64,000 nucleotides of DNA from Streptomyces sp. NBC_00582 (lineage in GTDB: Bacteria > Actinomycetota > Actinomycetes > Streptomycetales > Streptomycetaceae): assembly GCF_036345155.1 (NCBI RefSeq), contig NZ_CP107772.1:496001-560000 (forward strand), read 5' to 3'. The translations under genes and the position numbers were made by a program. The notes below the pieces were generated by a model. That model saw only the letters and a program-made list of their open reading frames with translations, was not told where the DNA came from and searched no databases. Positions 1 through 7,681 of this stretch are shown here, in pieces. Position 1 is the first letter of the stretch. Each line of letters starts with the position of its first letter.

Positions 1-94
1 CCGTAGGGGAGGCGGGCCAGGCCGGTGGCCGGGCGCAGGTCGCGGGGCTGACGACCTTCCCCGGGCCGGGGCGGCGATGGGTGAAGAACATCGG

Positions 95-292
95 TCACCG
101 GATACGGCCGCGCAGCGGCCGGGGCAGGAGACGGGCGGTGCGGGCGTCCCAGTAGACGGTCTCCAGCACGAAGTCATCGCGCGCCTGACCGCGGCGGGGG
201 CCCGGTGCGGGCGTCCTTCGCAGCACCAGCGCCCACTTCCAGAGGTGAGGCGCGTTTCCGGGCTCTGACGGGGCTGTGGGTTTCTCGTCGTT
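95..292 (-). other. coding-like remnant, no identity
   Basis: On the minus strand, directly after the stop of the Lrp-type gene and in the same frame, an open stretch of about 65 codons with GC-rich third positions ends at a TGA (95-97). It reads like the C-terminus of a protein (ending [20 protein letters not shown]) but has no convincing start. It may be the tail of an older gene. I do not recognise the family. The first 90 bases of the window hold nothing I can assign. Confidence 0.2.
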
Positions 293-751
293 CTACTCGT
301 TGGTCTTGATCTTCTTCATGGTCAGGTGGGATTCGAGGCGAAGTACGGCGGGCAGGCCGCTGAGCTTTTCGGTGAGGAAGGCTTCGTAGGCGGCGTGGTC
401 GGCGACCGCGACGCGCAGGAAGTAGTCGGGGCGCCCGTACATGCGGCGGAACTCGATGACCTCGTCATAGGAGGCCACGGTGTCCTCGAAGTCCTGGAAG
501 CTCTTGCGGTCCTGGGCGTAGATCTCGACGTCGATGAGGACCTCCAGGTCGCGGCCCAGGGCCTGAGGGTTGATGACGGCCCGGTACCCGGTGATGACGC
601 CGGCCTCTTCCAGCCGCTTGACCCGGCGCAGGCAGGGCGGTGGGGTCAGACCGACACGCTTGGCCAGCTCGACGTTGGTCAGCCGCCCGTCCTGGCGCAG
701 GTGAAACAGAATGTCGCGATCAATGGCGTCGAGGGTAATTTCATTGCTCAC
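293..751 (-). CDS. Lrp/AsnC family transcriptional regulator
   Basis: A 152-residue protein, the usual length for this family. Residues about 4-60 form the AsnC-type helix-turn-helix (LDAIDRDILFHLRQDGR, then ELAKRVGLTPPPCLRRVKRL); residues about 70-145 form the RAM/ligand-binding domain. The GTG at 749-751 is chosen because it gives the standard N-terminus; a longer open frame upstream lies antisense to azlC and is not family-like. It is divergent from the azlCD genes starting 63 bp away. In many bacteria an Lrp-type regulator controls a neighbouring AzlCD exporter, so it probably senses an amino acid and controls azlCD and itself. Confidence 0.9.
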   Translation of the reverse strand: MSNEITLDAIDRDILFHLRQDGRLTNVELAKRVGLTPPPCLRRVKRLEEAGVITGYRAVINPQALGRDLEVLIDVEIYAQDRKSFQDFEDTVASYDEVIEFRRMYGRPDYFLRVAVADHAAYEAFLTEKLSGLPAVLRLESHLTMKKIKTNE

Positions 752-801
752 TACATGATCATAGAGCGGTAAGTGGCAACCATGTGAGGTGCGATTCATC
801 C

Positions 802-807
802 TAAAAT
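802..807 (+). promoter_or_regulatory. possible -10 box of azlC, leaderless start
   Basis: TAAAAT ends 7 bases before the azlC ATG and no Shine-Dalgarno sequence is visible in the gap. That spacing suits a leaderless transcript, which is common in Streptomyces. No clear -35 box is seen, so the call is tentative. Confidence 0.3.
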
Positions 808-814
808 TCCACAC

Positions 815-1564
815 ATGGATAGCACTCATGTAGGCGCCGAGGACCGGCCTCGGCCCGTTCCCGCTCCTCCACCCTCGACACGGTCCGGGGCGCGCGCGGC
901 GTTGAAGGACTCCGCCGGAGTCGGGTTGGGTTTCCTGCCGCTCGGCCTCGCCTTCGGGGCGCTGGTGACGCAGTCGGGTCTGGACTGGTGGTGGGCGGGG
1001 CTGTCCGCGGCGCTCGTCTTCGGCGGATCGTTCGAGTTCTTGCTCATCGGCATGGTCACGGCCTCGGCACCGCTCGCGGCGATCGCGGTCTCCGCGCTGC
1101 TGGTGAACGTCCGGCACGTCTTCTACACGCTGTCCTTCCCCCTGCACCGCGTGAAGGGCCGTCTCGGCAAGGCGTACAGCACCTACGCGATGTGCGACGA
1201 GGCGTATGCGCTGACCACCGGCGAGCGGGCGCGCACCTGGTCCAGCCGCCGCATCCTGTGGCTGCAGTTCTTCCTGCACCTGTACTGGGCGGGCAGTTCC
1301 ACCGTCGGCGCCCTGCTCGGCTCCCTCATCCCCGACAGCGTCACCGGCCTGGACTTCGCCCTGACCGCCCTGTTCACCGTCCTCGCACTCGACGCCGTCC
1401 GAGACCTGCGGGGCGACGTGCCCACCCCCGTCCTGGCCGTGCTCAGCGCCCTGTCCGCCCGGCTCCTCTTCCCCGGCCAGATGCTCCTGGCCGCCTTCAC
1501 GCTGTTCACCACCGCCCTCCTCGCCCGCCACCTCACCACCTCCAGGAAGCCCCACCATGCGTGA
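815..1564 (+). CDS. azlC: AzlC-type branched-chain amino acid exporter, large subunit
   Basis: A 249-residue membrane protein with the AzlC/YgaZ pattern: GLGFLPLGLAFGALVTQSGL near residues 36-55, then several hydrophobic helices and the conserved N-V-R-H-V-F-Y-T stretch near residue 97. With AzlD it forms a two-component exporter of branched-chain or related amino acids in the cytoplasmic membrane. Its stop codon overlaps the azlD start by 8 bp, so the two are translationally coupled. The divergent Lrp-type gene is the likely regulator. The substrate cannot be read from sequence. Confidence 0.88.
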   Translation: MDSTHVGAEDRPRPVPAPPPSTRSGARAALKDSAGVGLGFLPLGLAFGALVTQSGLDWWWAGLSAALVFGGSFEFLLIGMVTASAPLAAIAVSALLVNVRHVFYTLSFPLHRVKGRLGKAYSTYAMCDEAYALTTGERARTWSSRRILWLQFFLHLYWAGSSTVGALLGSLIPDSVTGLDFALTALFTVLALDAVRDLRGDVPTPVLAVLSALSARLLFPGQMLLAAFTLFTTALLARHLTTSRKPHHA

Positions 1565-1886
1565 CACCAGCTACACCATCGCCGCCGTCCTCGTCGCCGC
1601 CGCCGTCACCTGGGCCCTGCGCGCCCTGCCCTTCGCCGCCCTCACACCCCTGCGTGAAAGCGGCACCGTCCAGTACCTCAGCACCCGCATGCCCGCCGGC
1701 GTCATGGTGATCCTGGTCGTCTACTGCCTGCATGACCTGCCAGTGACCGAAGCCCGCGGCACAGCGCCGCTCGGGGCCGTTGTCCTCACCATCGGCCTGC
1801 ATGTGTGGCGCCGCAACGCACTGCTGAGCATCCTCGGCGGCACCGCCACCCACGTGCTGCTCGCCAGCACGCTCTTCGCCCACTGA
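1557..1886 (+). CDS. azlD: AzlD-type branched-chain amino acid exporter, small subunit
   Basis: A 109-residue protein with four hydrophobic segments, the size and pattern of AzlD/YgaH (VTWALRALPFAAL near the N-terminus, and a P-A-G-V-M-V-I-L-V-V-Y motif in the middle). It pairs with the upstream AzlC, overlapping it by 8 bp. The start ATG lies inside the last codons of azlC. The role is the partner subunit of the amino acid exporter. Confidence 0.85.
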   Translation: MRDTSYTIAAVLVAAAVTWALRALPFAALTPLRESGTVQYLSTRMPAGVMVILVVYCLHDLPVTEARGTAPLGAVVLTIGLHVWRRNALLSILGGTATHVLLASTLFAH

Positions 1887-1949
1887 ACCCACCTGACACC
1901 GAGCCTGGTGCTGTCGCTTGTCGGGTCCGGCTCAGATTCCGTGATCTGG

Positions 1950-2417
1950 TTACTGAGCGTTCGGGTGCCCATAAAGTTGAGCTCGGAGCGAGTGGGCTAG
2001 CTGGTCTGCCTGGTCAGCCGTTACTCGCTCCCGCTCTGGTCGCCGAAGCAGCTCGAAGATGCCCGGCCCGCGATGCTCTGGTCGCAGATCTGCCATGCGC
2101 GGAACGATATGGAAGTGCACGTGCGCGAAACCCTCGGCTTCGGCAAATTGGACGACGTAGGTCTTGGCACAACCAGTCACGCTCCGGAGAGCCCGGGAGA
2201 GCTTGACCTGCCACACTCCTAGGGCAGATGCCTCAGCGCCGGTGAGGTCATGAACCGCGGCGACGTGGCGCCGAGGCAGCAGCACCATCCAGCCGGGCAC
2301 CGCGGTGTTGAAGGCGTGGGCCACCCGCCAGTGCTGGTCATACACCACGCACTCGCGTGGTGGAAGGTTGTCGAAATCTGCTTCCTTGCCGCATGTGTAG
2401 CAGTCGGGAGTCGTCAT
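1950..2417 (-). CDS. HIT-family nucleotide hydrolase/transferase
   Basis: A 155-residue HIT protein. The histidine triad HVHFHIV lies at residues 99-105, with the central His as nucleophile in nucleotidyl hydrolysis or transfer. An N-terminal CYTC (residues 6-9) resembles a zinc-knuckle half. The ATG at 2415-2417 gives MTTPDCYTC and a normal length. Immediately upstream, with no intergenic space, is the decayed 3' part of an integrase-like gene, so the original promoter may have been lost or replaced. The substrate is not predictable. Confidence 0.85.
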   Translation of the reverse strand: MTTPDCYTCGKEADFDNLPPRECVVYDQHWRVAHAFNTAVPGWMVLLPRRHVAAVHDLTGAEASALGVWQVKLSRALRSVTGCAKTYVVQFAEAEGFAHVHFHIVPRMADLRPEHRGPGIFELLRRPERERVTADQADQLAHSLRAQLYGHPNAQ

Positions 2418-2713
2418 GAACTGAGATCGTAGAACTGTGTCTCTGAGGCCAGCGAGGACGGCATCGCGGTCTCGGTCGATGGCTGCGGCGAGGGTGTGGA
2501 GGCCTCGCCGATCTCGTCGTCGGCGACCGACCCCAGCGGGCGGCCCTCCCCGATCCGCTCGGCGGTCTTGCCGACGCCGACTCCATAGCTGCGGACGGTG
2601 TTCGGGTTGCGGAGCGAATCGAGGAAGGCGTCGGCCGCCGCGCGGGCGGTCAACGCCTTCCCGGCCGGCAGTTGCACGACGGCGGGCACTACTTCCCCCT
2701 TGCCATGGATCAC
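2418..2713 (-). pseudogene. tyrosine-recombinase (integrase) N-terminal remnant, frameshifted
   Basis: The first part reads FLDSLRNPNTVRSYGVGVG, then GSVADDEIGEA, typical of the SAM-like core-binding domain of Streptomyces tyrosine recombinases. After GEA a one-base shift is needed to continue in a plausible frame (ALHTLAAAIDRDRDAVLAGL), which runs straight into the HIT gene start. The whole catalytic domain with its R..HxxR..Y residues is missing, so it cannot recombine DNA. It is probably a scar of a past integration or deletion. Confidence 0.6.
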
Positions 2714-2976
2714 AGGGCCGCTTCACGCACGGCCCTGAGAACGTCACCGCAGGTGACGCACCAAGTTCGCGCAGATAATAGGGCGTTGTCCGTGGAACAA
2801 CTTCACACCGGTCCCGCCGCCGGTGCCCCGTCGGCCGCCCACCAGGGCGACGAACGCTCAGCGCACGATGTGAGTGGGCGGTTCGTGAGTCTTTGAGTGG
2901 ATCCGTTGTCGCCTGATGGTGTGGCGGCGGGGCGGACTCTGCCGGTCCGCGGTTGGTGATCTGGTGATGTGACCGG

Positions 2977-3163
2977 GTGAGTGAACGCAAGCCGTACCCG
3001 AGTGACTTGTCGGACGAGCAGCGGTCGTTGATCGAGCCGGTGATCACCGCGTTGGAAGGACCGGCACCGCTCGGTCAGCGGTCATCAGGGCGCCTACGAC
3101 ATGCGGGAGATCGTGGACGCCGTCCTCTACCAGGGGCGGACCGGTTGCCAGTGGGCCCTCCTA
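2977..3163 (+). pseudogene. IS5-family transposase, 5' fragment
   Basis: Starts GTG with MSERKPYPSDLSDEQRSLIE, a hallmark N-terminus of Streptomyces IS5-type transposases. One inserted base near 3051 breaks the frame; reading on in the next frame gives WKDRHRSVSGHQGAYDMREI and then YQGRTGCQWALLP. About 60 codons survive, without the DDE catalytic core. It ends at the junction with a PIN-domain remnant on the other strand, which suggests a deletion through both genes. Confidence 0.7.
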
Positions 3164-3326
3164 CCGGTCGTGCAGCACCTTGGGGCGGGTGACGGGGACG
3201 ACCTCGAGCAGGTCGTGGAGACCCTTGAAGTTGTCCGGGTTCGTCGTGCACAGGGAGGCCCTCGGTGATGGCGATCGAGGCGATCATCAGATCGGTGATG
3301 CGGCGCCGGGGGTACGGCCCACGCTG
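3161..3326 (-). pseudogene. PIN-domain (VapC-like toxin) C-terminal remnant
   Basis: The minus strand reads RRRITDLMIASIAITEGLPV and, after a frameshift near 3255, TTNPDNFKGLHDLLEVVPV up to a TAG at 3161-3163. This is the last part of a PIN-domain ribonuclease, as in VapC toxins (I-A-x-x-x-G-L-P-V-x-T-x-N-x-x-D-F). The N-terminus with the first acidic residues, and any antitoxin, are gone. It is non-functional as it stands. Confidence 0.6.
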
Positions 3327-3364
3327 ACGGAAAGCATTCTGTCTCGGACCTGAAGAGGAAAACG

Positions 3365-3413
3365 CCCCCTCGTGGACGCAGTATCCGCTCGACGGGACGT
3401 GCGCACGAGGGGG
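3365..3413 (-). terminator. inverted repeat downstream of the secreted protein gene
   Basis: A perfect 10-bp inverted repeat, CCCCCTCGTG at 3365-3374 and CACGAGGGGG at 3404-3413, separated by 29 bases. It lies 64 bp beyond the stop of the minus-strand gene at 3478, where a transcription terminator is expected. There is no U-tract, which is usual in this GC range. Confidence 0.5.
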
Positions 3414-3477
3414 TCGCTCTCGGCAGGCCGGTAAGTACCGTAGTGAACGGGTCACCTGGGATCGGCTGCCGAAAGAA

Positions 3478-4128
3478 TTACTTTCCAGTGGGTGTGGGTG
3501 TGGGTGTGGGTGCCTTCCTGACGGGCTTGGCGGACGCGTGCTTCTGGGCGAAGTGCTTCCTGGCGTGCTTCTTGGCGGAGTGCTTCTTCGTGGAACCGTG
3601 TGACGTGGCACCGCCGTCCGACTGTGCGGTCAAGTTCCCCGCAACGATGGTGATCTTGAGGCCATAGGTGGTGACCAGCGGAGCGGTGACCGATGACGGG
3701 GCAAGGGTGGTCACCTCCACGGTGTCCTCTTCCGGGTTGAAACCTGCTCCGGCGAGGTAACCGGCGTTCCCTATTTTCGTGACGGCGTCGTCCTCGACCG
3801 CCGAGATCTCGTTCAAGCTGGTGAACTTGCTGTCCCACGCGGCGTAGAGGCCGAAGGTGGTCGGCTGCCGCCAGCCCGCGGGATACTGCAGATGGTCAGG
3901 GGCGGTCGATCCCTTGGGGAACAACATCTCCGGCACGCCGTCGTCGTCCACGAACTCGGCGAGGGCGCCGTTGTAGTCACCGAGCTGTACGAACGAAGCC
4001 CAGTCGGCCTCGCTGATCCCCGCGTTCGTGGGGTCGTCGATCATTGCGTACGACGGGGCGATGCCCGCCGCGAGTGACGCAGACAGGAGGCCGCCCACCA
4101 GGAGCGTTCTGAACGTCTTTCGCTTCAT
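3478..4128 (-). CDS. secreted protein with Lys/His-rich tail, unknown function
   Basis: A 216-residue protein. Residues 1-28 are a Sec signal peptide (MKRKTFRTLLVGGLLSASLA, cleaved near PSYA). The mature body (about 30-165) is acidic and has no family I recognise. The last 50 residues are rich in Lys, His and Ala (KKHSAKKHARKHFAQKHASA) followed by a PT repeat and GK, coded by a GTGGGT-type microsatellite near 3487-3510. Such tails can bind polyanions, cell wall or metal, but that is inference. It is followed by a likely terminator at 3365-3413 and appears to be a single-gene unit. Confidence 0.75.
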   Translation of the reverse strand: MKRKTFRTLLVGGLLSASLAAGIAPSYAMIDDPTNAGISEADWASFVQLGDYNGALAEFVDDDGVPEMLFPKGSTAPDHLQYPAGWRQPTTFGLYAAWDSKFTSLNEISAVEDDAVTKIGNAGYLAGAGFNPEEDTVEVTTLAPSSVTAPLVTTYGLKITIVAGNLTAQSDGGATSHGSTKKHSAKKHARKHFAQKHASAKPVRKAPTPTPTPTGK

Positions 4129-4586
4129 TTATTCAACCTCGCCGTGTTCTTTCAGGCCGCGGATATTTGATCCGGGGCACATCGGTGAATGATGGTCACC
4201 GAGCCGATTTCTGGATATCCCGGGAAAGCTGGCCAGCTTCCTGTTGTTGGGCCCAGTTCATCGACGCATGAGACGTTCTCGGCTCACATCAGTTCTGCTT
4301 TTTCTTAACCCAGGTTTTCGCTCGGGGCCCCTGGGCGACGCGGCTCCCCATCCTGCGGGGAATTCGGTCGGTGCGGCGTTTTCAAGCTCCGGGCCGCTGC
4401 GGGCCCGGCCGCTCCCTGCCGGTTTTCACAGCGCCGGTCGGAAAGCTGGCGGCAGGCGTTTCTCTCGGGTGCCGCCGTTCCATCGGAAAAGGGGCGGGTG
4501 CTGTGGGTGGAGGAGAAGACGGTGGCAGTGGGCGGTAGGCGCGGCTTGCCACGGGTGCTTGGCGCGTAGGGCATGCCCGAGGGGGC
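4129..4586. other. intergenic region, no gene seen
   Basis: This 458-bp stretch separates two minus-strand genes. It holds the promoter of the secreted-protein gene and the 3' flank of the EIIC gene. Apart from a short palindrome at 4226-4239 and GC-rich dyads near 4390-4440 that could terminate the EIIC transcript, I see no coding frame with family-like content. Confidence 0.4.
4226..4239. promoter_or_regulatory. 14-bp palindrome upstream of the secreted protein gene
   Basis: AAGCTGGCCAGCTT is a perfect palindrome about 100 bp upstream of the start at 4128, extended by GGA/TCC-like flanks. It could be a protein-binding site; no regulator is identified. Confidence 0.3.
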
Positions 4587-5762
4587 TCAGACGGCAACGG
4601 GAACCTTTGGGCGGGTGGCCGTGGTGTCGGCGGTCGCGGAGGCCGGTGCGGTGCGGCGCAGGCTCTTCAGGGCGACCGTGACTCCTGCGGTGACGAGCCC
4701 GCCGGCGGCGATGGCGGCGGCGAACAGCAGCGGCTTGCCGAGCTGGTCGGCGGCGAAGACGCCTCCGTAGGGGACGGCCATGGTGGAGCCGAAGGTCATG
4801 GTCAGCATGCCGGTGACGGCGCCGCCGGCCATGGTGGCCGGAATCACCCGCAGCGGGTCGCGCAGTGCGAAGGGAACCCCCGCAGCGGGAACGGGGATCA
4901 GACCGAGCAGCCAGGCCACCTTGCCGTAGTTGCGCTCGGCCTCGGTGAACAGCCTGCGGCGTACCACGGTGGCCAGTGACAGGCCCAGCGTTGGGGCCAT
5001 GCCGGCCGCCACCACCACGGCCATGAAGGTCATGTGAGCCGGGGAGGGGACGTAGGAGCTCAAGCCCGCGAGGGTGTAGGCGTAGGCGATCTTCTTGAAG
5101 ATCCCGCCGAAGTCGCAGCAGGCTATGAGGCCGAGAACCAGGCCGAGGGCAAGGCGTTCGTCGGTGAGTTCCAGATCGACCAGCTTCTGGTACAGCCAGA
5201 AGCTGAGCCAGTCGAGTCGGGGGGAGATGATCGCGGAGAAGAACACGACCGTGGTGAGAGCAGCCAGCAGCGGGATGACCGCCTTGGTCATCAGAGGGCG
5301 CCACCTGGCCGGAACGGTGATCTTGCAGAGCGCTCGGGTGGTGGCACCGGCGAGCACGGCGGCGGCGAGGCCGCCCAGGTAGCCGGTGTGAAGGCTCGCC
5401 GAGGCCACGCCGCCGACGAAGGCGGGGACCAGCGCGACACGGCCGGCGATGCCGTAGGCGACGTACACGGCGACGGCCAGACCCAGGCCGTCGACGGTGA
5501 GATTGCCGGTTTGCAGCAGCGACAGACCCCAGCTGTCAGGGCGCAGCCAGGAAAAATCCTTACCGGTGACCTGGACTGTCTCTGCGGTGATGTGCCAGCC
5601 GCCGATGGCGTAGGCGAGGACGACCAACAGGCCACCGACAGCGGTCAGGACGGCCAGGTAGCCGGTTCCGGACGTGATCCACCGGCCGAGCCTGGCGGCG
5701 GCACGGTCGCCGGGCTCGGCATGTTGGTCCATCGGGGCAGGGAAGGCGGAGGTGGGGGACAT
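4587..5762 (-). CDS. PTS fructose-type EIIC membrane component, stand-alone
   Basis: A 391-residue polytopic protein resembling the EIIC domain of fructose-type phosphotransferase permeases. Support comes from the LVPAFVGGVASASLHTGYLG region and CCDFGGIFKKIAYAY, which aligns with the fructose EIIC D-x-G-G-P-x-N-K-x-A motif, plus about eight to ten hydrophobic segments. EIIC forms the sugar channel. No EIIA or EIIB domain is fused and none is encoded next to it, which is unusual. The ATG at 5760-5762 is chosen because upstream codons lack membrane or family character. It may use EIIAB supplied elsewhere, or transport without phosphorylation. Confidence 0.75.
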   Translation of the reverse strand: MSPTSAFPAPMDQHAEPGDRAAARLGRWITSGTGYLAVLTAVGGLLVVLAYAIGGWHITAETVQVTGKDFSWLRPDSWGLSLLQTGNLTVDGLGLAVAVYVAYGIAGRVALVPAFVGGVASASLHTGYLGGLAAAVLAGATTRALCKITVPARWRPLMTKAVIPLLAALTTVVFFSAIISPRLDWLSFWLYQKLVDLELTDERLALGLVLGLIACCDFGGIFKKIAYAYTLAGLSSYVPSPAHMTFMAVVVAAGMAPTLGLSLATVVRRRLFTEAERNYGKVAWLLGLIPVPAAGVPFALRDPLRVIPATMAGGAVTGMLTMTFGSTMAVPYGGVFAADQLGKPLLFAAAIAAGGLVTAGVTVALKSLRRTAPASATADTTATRPKVPVAV

Positions 5763-6013
5763 GGAATGAATCTCCAGGATGTGTGGTGCTGCCCGTGGGG
5801 CGGCGAGTCGAGGCGGGTACGCCGGGACGTCGGGAGTCGGTGCTCCGGCGGACTGCGCGAGGAGGGAACGGAGTGGCGAACGGGAAGAGCGCCAGGACCG
5901 GGTGCCGCCGCCCCATCCGGGGCGACCGGCACCCTTCAATCCGCAGACCGCACCGGCCGCGGCCCGCCGCCCCCCAGGCCGTGAGAGATGGCGGGAGGCG
6001 GCCGCGACCGGTT

Positions 6014-7240
6014 CTAATTCATGCTGATGCTGCCGTGCCAAGAGTCGTATATGAACTGCGCCTTGACCCCGTACATCCGCCACTGCGTCCCGTTAGTGCA
6101 AGGGTCGCATTTCCATTCCACGATGCCGCTGAGGGTGCCGGCGGCGGCTGCGGTGCTGCTCCCCGCCACATAAACTGGAGCACCCGAATCACCGGCCTCG
6201 GTGAGCTTGCCGTTGTCGTAGCGGGGGTAGTTGGTCCCGCCCGGGCCGAACACGAAACCCCACGTAGTGGAGTTCCAGTGGGTGTGACCGCTGTGGTCCG
6301 TCCAGTTGAAGCCGTAGTTGGTAGCGGTGACGGGGTGGCCGCAGTGGTTGAACGTCGTCTGCCCGCTCACACAGACGTGCATGCCGTAGTACATCCCCGA
6401 CAGGGAGTGAACTGGCAGATTCGAGGTGCTGCCGGGAGTGCCGCCCGTCCAGATGAAGGGGTCGTACGTGTAGCCGACGAATGCTTCGAGATCGGCTGGA
6501 CCGAACCTCTTGACCCACCCCATCCACTTGCCGTCCGCGCCCAGGACGCGTTCGTTCAGGGAGTAGCAGTGTCCGGCGGTGGTCATCATATCGGTCGCTT
6601 GGCCGGTTTCGGGGTCGACCACATGAACCTTGAATCCGCTCGTGCAGTTGCCCCAACTGGCGGTATGGATCGAGTCTCCGCCCCAGAAGGGGGCGCTGTC
6701 GTTGTATCGACCAAGCTGTTCCTCGAAGCGTGACCGGAATACTTCGATCTTGTCGCCGTACTGGCTTTTCAGTGATGCCGTGACGGACTCGGGAGCGTCG
6801 GTGTTGACCATCACCTTGTCCGTGTCGGCGTCATAGGCCGCGCCGAGGCCGTACTTTCTCGCGTCCTTGTTCCACTTCCCGCTTCCCACCTCGTCCGCGA
6901 TCTTGTCTGTCTCGCCCTTGTGGAACCGGCTGACCTTGACCTTGACCTTCATCCCCGCCGGGATGTCCGCCAGAACCTTGTCCTTCTCGGCGGCAGACGT
7001 GCCGGCGGGCAGTGTCAGCAGCGGGCCGGAGCCGTCCTTGGCGTCGAAGACCCCGAGGGAAGAGTGCTTTTTGTGCACCGCGTCGAGCTGCTTCCACTGC
7101 GCCTGGCTCGGCTCCTTCACCGATGCCGTAGCCGGCTCGTCGGCCGCCCATGAGGAGGCCGGTGCCCCCAGGGTCGCCGCGACAACGGCGGCCCCGGTCA
7201 CCCACCTGGCAAGGCGTATCGATCTCATAGCTGATCTCAT
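6014..7240 (-). CDS. secreted trypsin-like serine protease (S1 fold)
   Basis: A 408-residue exported protein. A signal peptide covers residues 1 to about 32 (ending SSWA-AD), followed by a charged pro-region (about 35-175) and the protease domain. Catalytic His lies in TTAGHC (about residue 224) and Ser in EAGDSGAPV (about residue 352); Asp in the GPADLEAF region (about 250) is the likely third member. Cys pairs include VCVSGQ..NHC and KCDPC. The ATG at 7238-7240 has AAGG six bases upstream; a nearby ATG (7244-7246) has poorer spacing. It resembles streptogrisin-type proteases but with a longer insert. Confidence 0.82.
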   Translation of the reverse strand: MRSAMRSIRLARWVTGAAVVAATLGAPASSWAADEPATASVKEPSQAQWKQLDAVHKKHSSLGVFDAKDGSGPLLTLPAGTSAAEKDKVLADIPAGMKVKVKVSRFHKGETDKIADEVGSGKWNKDARKYGLGAAYDADTDKVMVNTDAPESVTASLKSQYGDKIEVFRSRFEEQLGRYNDSAPFWGGDSIHTASWGNCTSGFKVHVVDPETGQATDMMTTAGHCYSLNERVLGADGKWMGWVKRFGPADLEAFVGYTYDPFIWTGGTPGSTSNLPVHSLSGMYYGMHVCVSGQTTFNHCGHPVTATNYGFNWTDHSGHTHWNSTTWGFVFGPGGTNYPRYDNGKLTEAGDSGAPVYVAGSSTAAAAGTLSGIVEWKCDPCTNGTQWRMYGVKAQFIYDSWHGSISMN

Positions 7241-7671
7241 TTTCATCCTTCTGATACAGGGCGAACAGAGAATGTGCGTCCGCCACGGCTGTCCACTTGA
7301 GGGACAGAACCTTTCGGCTGACTTCCGCATCGGCCGGGCCGGACGCCAAGGGGGATGGCAGCCGGGTTCACGAGGTGCCTTTGGACGTGACCGCCAGGAG
7401 GCACCGGTGAACTGCTCAGGCAGGCCGAGTCAGGTCGGTGCGCCGGGGGAGGCCCCGGCTGGTCGGTGAGTGCCCGGCGGGGATCCGGCCGCCCCCGGCC
7501 GGGCGGGCGCTTAGCTGGGGCTCGGGAATGGCCTGGCAGGGGAGTCCCAAGGTGTCGCGGCGAGGCTTCCGCCTCGGTGTGCGGTGCGTCATGGCGAGAA
7601 GCATCGTTCCCCGGCCGCCCCCCGACCATGGGTGTTTCTACGGGTTCCCCCCACCCATCCCCCGGGTGTTT
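7241..7671. other. intergenic region with an 18-bp direct repeat
   Basis: The 431 bp between the protease start and the end of the dead LuxR gene hold the protease promoter region and a direct repeat at 7630-7681. No open frame here shows family-like content. Confidence 0.4.
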
Positions 7672-7681
7672 CTACGGGTTC
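7630..7681. repeat. 18-bp direct repeat with 34-bp period
   Basis: GGGTGTTTCTACGGGTTC occurs at 7630-7647 and again at 7664-7681. The second copy contains the stop codon of the LuxR pseudogene (7672-7674), so a local duplication has copied the 3' end of that gene. Confidence 0.7.

Noticed and set aside
752..1567. A long minus-strand extension of the Lrp-type frame through azlC
   Set aside because: It is antisense to a well-supported membrane protein gene, is Gly/Glu-rich without family features, and the GTG at 749-751 gives a standard Lrp length.
4244..4681. Plus-strand frame covering the gap after the secreted-protein gene
   Set aside because: Low-complexity Arg/Gly content, runs into the antisense of the EIIC gene, and has no ribosome site.
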